Source of the DNA: Deltaproteobacteria bacterium | GTDB lineage: Bacteria > Desulfobacterota > Desulfobulbia > Desulfobulbales > Desulfobulbaceae | Length of the DNA stretch: 64,000 nucleotides | Reading direction: 5' to 3' | Assembly (NCBI GenBank): GCA_024280455.1 | Contig: JAJRQC010000023.1 | Span: 17,774 to 81,773, forward strand | Shown: positions 24,528 through 32,910 of the stretch, piece after piece | Layout of the letters: every line of letters starts with the position of its first letter | Position numbering within the stretch: position 1 is the stretch's first letter | Translations under genes and position numbers: made by a program | The notes under the pieces: generated by a model | The model's input: only the letters and a program-made list of their open reading frames with translations | Database searches by the model: none | Told to the model about the DNA's origin: nothing

Positions 24528-24559
24528 CAAGAAAAAGGCATGGCGGAAGGCCATGCCTT
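24528..24559 (-). terminator. Intrinsic terminator after ilvN
   Basis: A 9 bp stem AAGGCATGG / CCATGCCTT with a 7-base loop, followed on the minus strand by TTTTTCTTGTTT. It lies just downstream of the ilvN stop and upstream of psd. Confidence 0.7.
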
Positions 24560-24601
24560 TGGGGTGGGTTTATCCATGCTGCGGAAGGACACAGCCAGGC
24601 A

Positions 24602-25084
24602 TTATTTTTTTGGTGCCCTGGGCATGGCAATGGTGCCGGTACGGATAATTTCCTTAATGCCTATGGGGCGTAGGATGTCGATAACAGCCTTGATTTTGGA
24701 CTCGGATCCGGTAATCTCCACGGCATAGGACGTCGGGCTGACATCAACAACCTTTCCCCGAAAGATATCGATGACCCGGAGAACCTCGGCCCTGGTATTG
24801 GCCTCGGCTTTGACACGGATCAGCACCATTTCCCGTTCAACAAATTCCCCCTCGGTAATATCGGTTACCTTGATGACGTCGATCAGCTTATGCAGCTGCT
24901 TGGTAATCTGCTCAACAATGGCGTTGTCGCCCCTGGTAACCAGGGTCAGGCAGGAGACCTTCGGATCCAGGGTCTCTGCAACACAAAGACTTTCAATATT
25001 AAAGCCGCGGCCGCTGAACAGGCCGGTGACCCGGGAAAGAGCCCCTGGTTTATTCTGGAGTAAAACTGACAGTGTATGTTTCAT
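24602..25084 (-). CDS. ilvN: Acetolactate synthase small (regulatory) subunit
   Basis: A 160-residue ACT-domain protein, started at the ATG at 25084 (MKHTLSVLLQNKPGALSR); the longer frame has no family resemblance upstream. The ACT valine-binding segment continues with FSGRGFNIESLCVAET, followed by the C-terminal catalytic-activating domain (FRGKVVDVSPTSYAVEITG). It regulates the large subunit encoded upstream. Together they condense two pyruvates to acetolactate for valine and leucine, or pyruvate and 2-oxobutyrate for isoleucine. The gap to ilvB (~215 bp) is unusually long and holds an inverted-repeat element. Confidence 0.95.
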   Translation of the reverse strand: MKHTLSVLLQNKPGALSRVTGLFSGRGFNIESLCVAETLDPKVSCLTLVTRGDNAIVEQITKQLHKLIDVIKVTDITEGEFVEREMVLIRVKAEANTRAEVLRVIDIFRGKVVDVSPTSYAVEITGSESKIKAVIDILRPIGIKEIIRTGTIAMPRAPKK

Positions 25085-25151
25085 TGATCTATCCTGTATC
25101 GTGAGTTTGTAAGTCAGGTCCGGTTTGACAATGGGGGCTGAGGGGTTGTTC

Positions 25152-25290
25152 CTCAATAACCTTTACATCTTGCTTGTCTTTCTTCCCATAGTCTGCGTTG
25201 CGCAAATAGTTACATAACTAAGCTATGTGCCTGTTTGCACGCCTTGATTGTGGAGTAAAATCCTGCGCAATATTGTAAAGATTATTTCGC
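25152..25290. repeat. Imperfect ~135 bp inverted-repeat element between ilvB and ilvN
   Basis: The ends AATAACCTTTACATCTTGC and GCAATATTGTAAAGATTATT pair with few mismatches. Inside are TTACATAACTAAGCTATG and CTGCGTTGCGCAA. The element is non-coding and looks like a miniature insertion. Confidence 0.6.
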
Positions 25291-25299
25291 CACAACTCC

Positions 25300-27000
25300 T
25301 TAAACAAGCAGCATTTCTGTTGTTGCCTTACCTGCAGGAACCATGGGGAAAACGCCTTCTTCCCGGCTGATGGCAAAGTCCATGATCACCAGATTGTCGG
25401 TTGCCAGGGCTTCCTTGATGACCGGCTCAACCTCGTCCTTGGTCTTGGCTCGCAGGCCGACGGCACCGTAGGCCCTGGCCAGTTCGATAAAGTCGGGGGT
25501 TACCTCCATGACTGTTGCCGAGTAGCGTTTGTTGTAAAACAGTTCCTGCCACTGACGAACCATGCCCAGATAGTTGTTGTTGAGGATAGCAACCTTGACC
25601 GGGGCTCCCCATTGTCGAGCCGTGGCAAGTTCCTGAATATTCATCTGAATTGATCCGTCACCGGCAATATCGATAACCGTCGCATCCGGAAAGGCCAGCT
25701 TGGCGCCGATTGCTGCGGGCAACCCATATCCCATGGTGCCGAGTCCGCCGGAGGTCAGCAGGCGGCGGGGGTGGTTGAATTTGTAAAACTGCGCGGCCCA
25801 CATCTGGTTCTGGCCGACCTCGGTGGTGATGATGGCATCTCCGCCTGTCAGCTTGTTCAGTACCTCTATGACGTACTGGGGTTTGATGATGTCGCCTTCT
25901 TCCCGGTATGTCAGGGGGTGCTTGTCATCCCATTCCTTGACCTGATCAAGCCAGGGCCGATGTCTGTCGGCAACGGCTCCGGCATCAAACGCTTTTGCAT
26001 TGTCAAGCCAGCTGTTCATGGCAAGCAGGGCGTGTTTGCAGTCGGCAACGATCGGGATGTCCACGCTGACATTTTTGCTGATGGATGTGGGATCGATATC
26101 GATATGGATAATTTCAGCGTGTGGGGCAAAGGCATCAAGTCGGCCCGTGACCCGGTCATCAAAACGGGCACCGACCGCAATCAACAAGTCGCTCTTGGCC
26201 ACGGCCATGTTGGAGGCGTAACTGCCGTGCATGCCGAGCATGCCCAGAGACAACGGATTGGTACCGGGAAAGCCGCCAAGTCCCATCAGCGTCATTGTGA
26301 CCGGAGTCGACATTTTTTCGGCAAGCTCGGTCAACTCCTTATTGGCGTTGGAGAGGATTACGCCGCCGCCGATGTAGAGAACAGGGCGTTTGGCTTTCAG
26401 AAACGCTTTGCAGGCCTTTTCAATCTGGCCCGGGTGCGGCTCAAGGTTGGGCTGATAGGTTTGCATCTTGATTGGTTTCTTCTCCGGAAAGGACACCATG
26501 GACGCAATAACATCTTTTGGCAGGTCGATCAGTACCGGACCCGGACGTCCGGAAGCGGCAAGATAAAAGGCCTCACGAATGGTCGAAACCAGCTCTGCCG
26601 GATCCTTGACCAGATAGTTGTGCTTGGTACAGGGGCGGGTGATACCGACGATATCAACTTCCTGGAAGGCGTCATTGCCGATCAACGCTCTGGGAACCTG
26701 ACCGGTAAGGACGACCAGCGGAATAGAATCAAGATAGGCGGTGGCAATACCGGTTACCCCGTTGGTTGCTCCGGGGCCGGAAGTCAACAGCGCAACCCCG
26801 ACTTTGCCGGTGGCACGGGCATATCCATCGGCGGCATGTACGGCACCCTGTTCGTGACGGACCAGAATGTGTCTGATGTCGGAGTCCATCAACTCATCGT
26901 AAAGATCAATAACTGCGCCGCCCGGAAAACCGAAAATCGTATCAATACCTTCTTCCTGCAGGCATTTTATGATGGCCTGCGAACCTGTAATTTTACTCAT
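25300..27000 (-). CDS. ilvB: Acetolactate synthase large (catalytic) subunit
   Basis: A 566-residue thiamine-diphosphate enzyme. The start at 27000 follows AAAGGAT. The N-terminal PYR domain has FGFPGGAVIDLYDEL and the catalytic Glu in HEQGAVHAADGYARA, followed by TSGPGATNGVTGIA. The central domain binds FAD. The C-terminal PP domain has the metal/ThDP motif GDGSIQMNIQELAT...NNNYLGMV. A consensus promoter lies upstream on the minus strand, and a small reading frame overlaps the start. It makes the first intermediate of branched-chain amino acid synthesis with IlvN. Confidence 0.96.
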   Translation of the reverse strand: MSKITGSQAIIKCLQEEGIDTIFGFPGGAVIDLYDELMDSDIRHILVRHEQGAVHAADGYARATGKVGVALLTSGPGATNGVTGIATAYLDSIPLVVLTGQVPRALIGNDAFQEVDIVGITRPCTKHNYLVKDPAELVSTIREAFYLAASGRPGPVLIDLPKDVIASMVSFPEKKPIKMQTYQPNLEPHPGQIEKACKAFLKAKRPVLYIGGGVILSNANKELTELAEKMSTPVTMTLMGLGGFPGTNPLSLGMLGMHGSYASNMAVAKSDLLIAVGARFDDRVTGRLDAFAPHAEIIHIDIDPTSISKNVSVDIPIVADCKHALLAMNSWLDNAKAFDAGAVADRHRPWLDQVKEWDDKHPLTYREEGDIIKPQYVIEVLNKLTGGDAIITTEVGQNQMWAAQFYKFNHPRRLLTSGGLGTMGYGLPAAIGAKLAFPDATVIDIAGDGSIQMNIQELATARQWGAPVKVAILNNNYLGMVRQWQELFYNKRYSATVMEVTPDFIELARAYGAVGLRAKTKDEVEPVIKEALATDNLVIMDFAISREEGVFPMVPAGKATTEMLLV

Positions 27001-27082
27001 CGGATAATCCTTTCTGTTGTTCGGCTCTGACATGCTGGCTGCCGAGTCGGATAAATGAAAAAATGTCCTGGTGCAATCGCAT
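26993..27082 (-). CDS. Short upstream reading frame overlapping the ilvB start
   Basis: A 29-codon frame (beginning MRLHQDIFSFIRLGS) starts at 27082 behind AGGAAG and ends at a TAA formed within the first codons of ilvB. It is not rich in Ile, Leu or Val codons, so it does not look like a classical attenuator peptide. Its overlap suggests translational coupling to ilvB. It could also be chance. Confidence 0.35.
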   Translation of the reverse strand: MRLHQDIFSFIRLGSQHVRAEQQKGLSDE

Positions 27083-27144
27083 TTTTATCTTCCTGAAAAA
27101 TAAAACACTGTCTGCCCGGGAATGTATTAAAAGAATAGCGTCAG

Positions 27145-27173
27145 AGTATATAAATAAAGAAATACGCTGTCAA
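27145..27173 (-). promoter_or_regulatory. Sigma-70-type promoter of ilvB
   Basis: On the minus strand TTGACA, a 17-base spacer and TATACT give a near-perfect housekeeping promoter. Transcription would start near 27138, leaving a leader of about 137 bases before ilvB. No other gene lies in the 27001-27328 gap. Confidence 0.75.
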
Positions 27174-27328
27174 GCGATAATGGAGGTCGCTACAATAAGG
27201 AGAATTTTTCCTGTAAAGTTCTGTCCTTTACCGTTTTTCTTTACGATTCCCAGGTGTTGGAAGTAAATTATATTTTAAAATATCGTCAGACAGCAACCGT
27301 ATTTTTTCTTTGTCAGGTAATCAGACCC

Positions 27329-28420
27329 TTAGAACCGGCGGCGGTATCTGTTTTTCTTTTTACGTTTTTTAGCAACCAGATAACCCAGGACCGCCAGGAG
27401 AAAAAAAGCAAGCCCTGCTCCAGTGAGGATCATGGTCCGGTTCGTTTCACGGGCAGGAGGTACCGGCGTTTTCTCTTCAACTTGCGGTATGGGCCCGGAG
27501 GACTTGATGTTCTCAAGCGGAACCTGGACCTTTACCAGCCGAGCTGGTTTTGTTCCTGTCGCCGCCATCGCCTTTTCAGGTTGTATGGGAATCATGGCAA
27601 ACCCTTTGGCCAGCAGTTCTGTTGCCTTGGCATCGCGGACTTTTCGATCTTTGCTGCCCATGACAATGGCAATGACCCGACGTCCGTCTCGTATGGCGGT
27701 CGCGGCAATGGAAAATCCTGCAGCCCTGAAATATCCGGTCTTGAAGCCGTCGCATCCGTCAACGTTTTCAAGAAGATGGTTGTGGTTTCGCATGATAAAT
27801 TCCCCGCCTCGAAAATCCCTGATCCTGGTTCCTGTATACTTGAACACCTCGGGCCGCCGGGCAAGTTCAAGGCTGAGAATGCCGAAATCCCGGGCCGTGG
27901 TTACGTCAACCTTTTGTCCTTTTGCCGGCGGCAGACCGTGGACTGAATAAAAACGGGTGTTTTTCATGCCCAGCTGCTTTGCCTTTTCATTCATCAGGGC
28001 AACAAACCCTTCCTTTGAGCCCGCGACATGAATCGCCAGGGCAACGGCGGCATCATTGGCCGACTGGACCATCAGGGCATAGAGGAGATCTTCAACCGGA
28101 AACTGTTCCCTGGGGTCAAGGTACACCTGCGACCCGCCCATCCTGGAGGCCTCTGCAGTCACCTGCACCATATCGTCCAGGCTCAGTGTTCCCTGTTCAA
28201 TCCGGTCAAGGGTGACCAGCAGGTCCATCAGCTTCAATACGCTGGCCGGATAGACGATTGCGTCGGCATTTTTTTCAAGCAGGACTTCACCCGTGTCGGC
28301 GTTTAAAACCAGGGAGGATACATAGGGATCGCGGGAAACGGTCTGGAGCGGAGCACGTCCGGCCCAGGCTGTCTGTCCCGCCAGGATGAGGATAAGCAGG
28401 CCGATAATGCAATGTTTCAT
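27329..28420 (-). CDS. D-alanyl-D-alanine carboxypeptidase, S11 family (PBP5/6 type)
   Basis: About 363 residues from the ATG at 28420; the frame extends to 28468 only through a family A repeat. A signal peptide is followed by the penicillin-binding motifs S60-V-L-K63 in YPASVLKLM, SAN in MVQSANDAA, and KTG in DGFKTGYF. A C-terminal transmembrane helix (FFLLAVLGYLVAKK) with a basic tail anchors it, rather than the amphipathic helix of PBP5. It trims the terminal D-Ala from peptidoglycan stem peptides in the periplasm. Confidence 0.92.
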   Translation of the reverse strand: MKHCIIGLLILILAGQTAWAGRAPLQTVSRDPYVSSLVLNADTGEVLLEKNADAIVYPASVLKLMDLLVTLDRIEQGTLSLDDMVQVTAEASRMGGSQVYLDPREQFPVEDLLYALMVQSANDAAVALAIHVAGSKEGFVALMNEKAKQLGMKNTRFYSVHGLPPAKGQKVDVTTARDFGILSLELARRPEVFKYTGTRIRDFRGGEFIMRNHNHLLENVDGCDGFKTGYFRAAGFSIAATAIRDGRRVIAIVMGSKDRKVRDAKATELLAKGFAMIPIQPEKAMAATGTKPARLVKVQVPLENIKSSGPIPQVEEKTPVPPARETNRTMILTGAGLAFFLLAVLGYLVAKKRKKKNRYRRRF

Positions 28421-28427
28421 GGCTGTA

Positions 28428-28453
28428 TGCCTGGTCCAGCCATGCTGGTTTAT
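28428..28453 (-). repeat. Dispersed repeat family A, single end fragment
   Basis: TGGTCCAGCCATGCTGGTTTA, the same end sequence as at 15349-15369, lies directly upstream of the carboxypeptidase start. Confidence 0.8.
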
Positions 28454-28938
28454 GAGAGGATTCGCCATGTGGATTTGGAAGTGAACAGGTGTCAGTGTCT
28501 TGTTCCTCTGAAGAGTTACATTTTTTAATGAAAAAGAAAAGAGGGAATATCGGGAGAACGTGACCGGAAAGGGCGTTGAGTAAAGTTATGGTTACCCTGC
28601 AACGGCTACAGGTCAAGCAACTGCAAAGAAAAATTGTAAAGATGCCGATAGAGCTGTGCCGAGTGAAGATTCTTCCATGTCGCAACCCGCTATTTCACAA
28701 TTGATTTTCTGCAGATAGCGCAGACTCCGAAGCCGGAAATCACACTTCCTGCGTCGTTTTGCTTGCGAAATGTTTGACATACCGCCAGGATGCCTGCGAG
28801 TATTCTTCTGCGTGAAACAACGCATTCCTGTCCCTTTCCAATTTTTCGCGACGATCTTGAAATATTCTGGTTAAGCCGGTCAGCCGGTATTGTCGCAGTC
28901 TTGCTGACCTCTCTGTCAATGAGCTCTCGTTTTTCGTA
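28454..28938. other. Non-coding stretch, nothing recognised
   Basis: Several short open frames are present on both strands, but none has a ribosome-binding site, a recognisable motif or a consistent start. It lies at the left edge of a repeat- and intron-rich region. Confidence 0.5.
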
Positions 28939-29124
28939 AGCGTTCACCAGCCCCCCCCTCTTCGTTCGATCAGGCCTCCTCACTTAGGCAAGCTATCGAA
29001 GTCTCCGCTTCGCTGCGCTTATCTGATTCGTCGGCCTGCTCGAAGTCTGCGCTTATCCGAAGTCTGCGCTTATCCGAAGTCTGCGCTTATCCGAAGTCTG
29101 CGCTTATCTGGTAAACGCTTACAA
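28939..29124. repeat. MITE-like family C copy 2 with an internal 17 bp tandem repeat
   Basis: Bounded by GTAAGCGTTCACCAGC and CTGGTAAACGCTTAC and sharing GATCAGGCCTCCTCACTTAGG with the copy at 23692. It is longer because GAAGTCTGCGCTTATCC is repeated four times in tandem (29042-29109). Confidence 0.75.
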
Positions 29125-29149
29125 GTATGGGTTTATCAATCTTGATGGA

Positions 29150-29268
29150 CTTGTAAAAAATCAAAACCGTCATTTGCACTTCACGGAATTACAAGAAGTT
29201 ATAACCTTCCAGCCGTCGGTTTCGTGGCTTTTCGAAGTCTACGCTTATCTACGACACCGACAATCTTA
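29150..29268 (+). repeat. Dispersed repeat family B, copy 2
   Basis: About 118 bp from GACTTGTAAAAAATCAAAAC to ATCTACGACACCGACAAT, closely matching 46590-46706 and, in reverse, 17353-17527. Confidence 0.8.
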
Positions 29269-29379
29269 GTTGCTCTTTGGTGAACGGTTGTGTGCCAGGC
29301 GAAGCTCTGGCAATCCTGTTGGCTGCAATGCCAACCGCGGTAATTGCCTGTTCACCGCGAAGTCGCCGACCCGGCGGTG

Positions 29380-30395
29380 AGGGGTAACCCGAGTCGTCTG
29401 GGCCGCAAGGCCCATGACGCTCTTGCCGAGATCCGGCAGGCGCTTAAGGCCGGGTTCACAGAAGTTCTCGACGCGGATTTGAGCAGTTATTTCGGCACGA
29501 TTGATCATTCCAGACTGATGCAATGTCTGGAGCGTCGAATATCTGACCGATCCGTATTGAAGTTGATCAGGATGTGGCTGAAAAGCGATATTGTGGAGGA
29601 CGACGGCAAGGGCGGTCGCAAGATCACCCGATCCCGCAAGGGAACATCACAGGGCGGAGTAATCTCGCCTCTGCTGGCCAATATCTTTCTCCATGAGTTT
29701 GATAAACGTTTTCACAGTCCGGAAGGCCCCCGCAGATTTGCCAATGCAAGGCTTGTGCGTTACGCAGACGACTGTGTGCCACGAAGGCACGCACGGGTGC
29801 ATTAGCACTCAGTGCAGCTATGCTGCATAAAAGATGAGGGTCGGCCCCTCGGAGCCGCCATACAGGTGGAGGCTTCAAACCACCGTAAGCTGCGTCGGTA
29901 AAGAGCCGGGGTGGTGAGCGTTACGGAAAAGGCAAGACGCTGGGAGAGCTTGACTTGATCCTGAATCGAGACAAAACCACAACGGTTGATTTGAAGAAGG
30001 AGGGGAGCAGCTTTGACTTCCTTGGTTTTACCTTCCGACAAGATCGCAGTTTGCATGGATCCGGTCGGTACATTAATGTTGTCCCCTCGGAAAAGAGCCT
30101 GAAAAGGGCTCGCTCCAAGGTACACGACATGACCATACGGAGGATAACCGCCCCTGTCCAGGAAGTGATTGGCAATGTTAACCGCTTTCTGAACGGCTGG
30201 GGGAATTACTTTAATTTTGGGTATCCCCGGGTAGCTTTCAAGAAGGTCGACTGGTATGTGCAAACAAGGTTCCGTCGCTTTGTGAGGACGCGGAGCCAAC
30301 GGCGTTGCCGGCATCTTGATGGCCCGTCGCTGTATCAGGCGCTGCGGTCTGAGGGGCTGGTCTACTTGCATGAGAAAGCCGTCAACTCCTTGTGA
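29380..30395 (+). pseudogene. ltrA: Group II intron reverse transcriptase/maturase, truncated and interrupted
   Basis: The first part (29404-29772) covers reverse transcriptase blocks: [53 protein letters not shown] and the catalytic RYADD. The second part (from about 29940) resumes with LDLILNRDKTTTVDL, FDFLGFTFRQDR and the maturase segment FLNGWGNYFNFGYPRVAFKK to QRR. About 100 N-terminal residues are absent. Roughly 150 bases with stops separate the parts immediately after YADD. A normal enzyme would be ~420-480 residues with no break. Asp has become Gly in SSYFGTID, where the family usually has SYFDTI. Confidence 0.85.
29774..29925 (+). mobile_element. Probable 5' fragment of a second group II intron nested in the first
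   Basis: Directly after the YADD codons plus one base, the sequence changes to GTGTGCCACGAAGGCACGCA, again a GUGYG intron start sharing GTGTGCCA with 29290. It is followed by structured GC-rich sequence (GGTCGGCCCCTCGGAGCC, CAGGTGGAGGCTTCAAACCACC) without coding sense. Reverse-transcriptase sequence resumes near 29930. No second 3' end was found, so the nested copy appears internally deleted. Confidence 0.5.
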
Positions 30396-30605
30396 ATACC
30401 TTGAGGTGAAAGGTCATCGGTGAGCCGGATGCGGGAGCCGGAGCGAAGCGGAGACCATGAACCCCAGGGTTCAAGCGAGGTGAAGCCGAGCGGTAAAACC
30501 GCATGTCCGGTTCGACGAGGGGGCGCTGTTGAGAAGAGAAAACCATCTGATATGTAGGAGCCGCGTGCGGCGGGGCATAGTCGTTGGAATCTGTTTTCAT
30601 TAGCG

Positions 30606-30975
30606 CTCTACTCTACACAACCGATGGATATGGAGTGGGTTAAAGACGGTGATGACGGGTACCTGTACATGGGGTACAGGCTCGCCCGGAGACGGTGGAG
30701 TCTCAGGAAAAAGGGGCGATCCTGGAAATGTATCATCTCAAGCAAAAGGGTGATGTCCTCGTCACTGGCCGGGCCGTCGGCACAAAAATCGGACAGGGAC
30801 AAACTCGCTATATTTCCGATGTAGGAGATCTCAGCGAATTCAAGCCGGGTGAGGTTCTTGTGGCCGAACCTGCGACGCGGCGATCGTCAGCCGGGAACTG
30901 GGGATCCCCGCTATTGTCGGTACGGATAATGCTACTGAAGTACTCGGAAATGGACGTTACCGATAAACCAGCATG
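30606..30975 (+). pseudogene. ppsA: Phosphoenolpyruvate synthase (ppsA) remnant
   Basis: Fragments of the middle of PpsA in shifting frames: PMDMEWVKDGDDGYLYM, then (one base later) [55 protein letters not shown], and, after a deletion that removes the catalytic His region, [20 protein letters not shown]. At least one frameshift and one internal deletion are visible, and both ends of the ~800-residue protein are missing. It directly follows the intron 3' end. Confidence 0.8.
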
Positions 30976-31040
30976 GCTGGATCAGGTAAGCGGAGCGAAG
31001 CGCAGACTCCGGGTTTTCCAGGACCCAGCCACGATCAACC
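30962..31040 (+). repeat. Dispersed repeat family A, degenerate copy
   Basis: GATAAACCAGCATGGCTGG followed by ATCAGG and a diverged unit ending near CAGCCACGATCAACC. It closes the ppsA remnant. Confidence 0.7.
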
Positions 31041-31111
31041 ATTAAAAAGCACAAAAGAACGCAGTGTTAATGGGGGTTTCCCGATAAAAACCCCTGTATT
31101 TTTCCACCGAT

Positions 31112-32731
31112 TTATTTTTTCAAACGTCGGCTTATTTTTTCAGTAATAAGCTTGAGTTCAGGCAGTTTGAGAAAATGCAGGGTCACTCCGTAGAGAACAG
31201 CCCCGACCAGAATGAGAGAAAAGACCAGGACCAGTTGTACGGCAATGGAACCCTGCAGGTATGGGGAAACCAGGCCTTTGACCCACCAGAGACCGCCGGA
31301 CATGATCATGGTGCTCAAGAAGATTTTTGCAAGACCGGACCCGATGTAGACCAGAGAGTATCCACTGAGTTTTCTGTACAGTATACTGCCGAGAAAAAAG
31401 AAGTTCAGGATCATGACGCAGGATGTGGAGAGGGCAATGGCCCGGTGCTGAAACTGATCGATGGTCAGGGTAATCAAGACAATATTGGCGGCAACGGCGA
31501 GAAAGCTGCCTATAACCGGATATTTTGTATTGTTTAAGGCGTAAAAAACCGGAACCATGATCTTAACCGCCGAATAGGCGAACAGACCATAGGCGTAATA
31601 GGTGAGGGCGGCAGCGGTCTGGACCGTGTCCAGGGCTGTAAACGCGCCGTGTTCAAATATCAGGCGGATGATCGGCTGGGCCAGGAGAACCAGGCCAGCA
31701 GTTGCCGGGATAGTCAGGCTGAAGATCATGAGCAGGGAAGAGGTAAAGGTCTGGCGCAGGCCATCCATATCTTTTTTTGCCGCACAGCGGGCCAGCACCG
31801 GCATGGCGGCAATGGAGAAGGCCACTCCGAATACCCCGATCGGTAACTGGACCATACGAAAGGCATAGTTGAGCCAGGACACCGATCCCTCGACACAGCT
31901 TGAGGCAAAGTTGGTGTTGACAAAGATATTGATCTGGGTGGCTGACAAACCGATGGTTGCCGGCAGCATAAGGAAAAGGATTCGCTTGAGCCCCGGGTCT
32001 TTCAGGTTCAATCGCGGGGTAAAGGTGAATCCGACTTTGAAAAGAATGGGCAGTTGAATCAGCAGCTGCATCAACCCGCCGATCAGGGTTCCCCAGGCCA
32101 TTCCGGCTATGGCCGGCCAGCCGAAGCGGGGAAACAGCAGGGCCAGACTGACTCCGCCGACGATGGAGCCAAGGTTGAAAAAGGCCGAGGAGACGGCTGG
32201 AATAAAAAACCTGCCCTTGGTGTTGAGCATGCCCATGACCACGGCGGCAAGAGCGACAAAGATCAGGAAGGGAAACATGATCCGGGTCAGCAGGGTGGTC
32301 AGTTCCGTTTTTCCGGCGACCATGGAAAAATCAGGGGCCAGAAGGCTGACAATCGGTTGGGCAAAGTAAATGCCGACAAGGGTCAGCAGGCTGAGCAGGA
32401 TGGCAAAAAAGGTGATGACCGTGGAGGCCAGTCGCCAGGTTTCTTCCGCGCCCCGGTTGGTCTCGTAATCGGAGAACACGGTGACAAAGGCAGCTGAGAG
32501 TGCGCCCTCGCCAAAGAGATCCCGCAGCAGATTTGGAATCCGAAAGGCAACCACAAAGGCGTCATAGGCATACCCTGCCCCAAACATGCCGGCAAAGATC
32601 TGTTCGCGCACCAGGCCGAGGACCCGGCTGCACATGACGGCACCACTGACCGCGCCCGCGGATCGGGCTATCCTGCTGGTGGAAGCACTTGGTTTTTTTG
32701 ATGTGTCGGGAGAAGGGGACTGAGTGGCCAT
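31112..32731 (-). CDS. murJ: Lipid II flippase MurJ
   Basis: A 539-residue integral membrane protein with 14 predicted helices and the MurJ/MviN opening: SGAVMCSRVLGLVREQIFAG, FVVAFRIPNLLRDLFGEGALSAAFV. The Arg-rich first helices that line the lipid II cavity are present. It moves undecaprenyl-linked peptidoglycan precursor to the outer face of the inner membrane. The N-terminal 25 residues are Ser/Lys-rich and extend beyond the usual start, so translation could begin slightly further in. It is divergently oriented from the EF-G-like gene. Confidence 0.95.
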   Translation of the reverse strand: MATQSPSPDTSKKPSASTSRIARSAGAVSGAVMCSRVLGLVREQIFAGMFGAGYAYDAFVVAFRIPNLLRDLFGEGALSAAFVTVFSDYETNRGAEETWRLASTVITFFAILLSLLTLVGIYFAQPIVSLLAPDFSMVAGKTELTTLLTRIMFPFLIFVALAAVVMGMLNTKGRFFIPAVSSAFFNLGSIVGGVSLALLFPRFGWPAIAGMAWGTLIGGLMQLLIQLPILFKVGFTFTPRLNLKDPGLKRILFLMLPATIGLSATQINIFVNTNFASSCVEGSVSWLNYAFRMVQLPIGVFGVAFSIAAMPVLARCAAKKDMDGLRQTFTSSLLMIFSLTIPATAGLVLLAQPIIRLIFEHGAFTALDTVQTAAALTYYAYGLFAYSAVKIMVPVFYALNNTKYPVIGSFLAVAANIVLITLTIDQFQHRAIALSTSCVMILNFFFLGSILYRKLSGYSLVYIGSGLAKIFLSTMIMSGGLWWVKGLVSPYLQGSIAVQLVLVFSLILVGAVLYGVTLHFLKLPELKLITEKISRRLKK

Positions 32732-32910
32732 TCAGCAGGTTATAGCTTGACTTTACAGGGTTAATGAGAATATAAAGAATTCACTGTCGTTCGTAAAGCA
32801 GATGGTTACCATCCCTGTTGTAAAAGCGAAACAACTATTCGTCGAGCTTTGCAACAATATTGATGGGCACCGTCACACGATTAACCTTACCCGCTCTACC
32901 GGAGGTATTC

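Larger units (their letters stand above)
29290..30616 (+). mobile_element. Degenerate group II intron
   Basis: The 5' end GTGTGCCAGGCGAAGC at 29290 fits the GUGYG consensus. The 3' part carries domain V-like arms GAGCCGGATGCGG (from ~30422) and ACCGCATGTCCGGTTCGACGA (to ~30518) and a domain VI-like AGCGCTCTACTCTAC end near 30614. Between them lies a broken reverse transcriptase gene. Most of domains I-III and the N-terminus of the protein are missing. The two domain V arms are separated by ~60 extra bases, which would spoil the normal 34-base hairpin. The element is probably dead. Confidence 0.75.

Noticed and set aside
25771..27030. 419-codon plus-strand open frame opposite ilvB
   Set aside because: The minus strand encodes a complete acetolactate synthase; the antisense product has no recognisable features.
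28690..28983. 97-codon minus-strand open frame
   Set aside because: It reads into a family C repeat, has no ribosome-binding site and no family resemblance.
29042..29109. Four 17 bp tandem repeats considered as a CRISPR array
   Set aside because: Repeats are contiguous with no spacers, short, and lie inside a MITE-like element; no cas genes are present.
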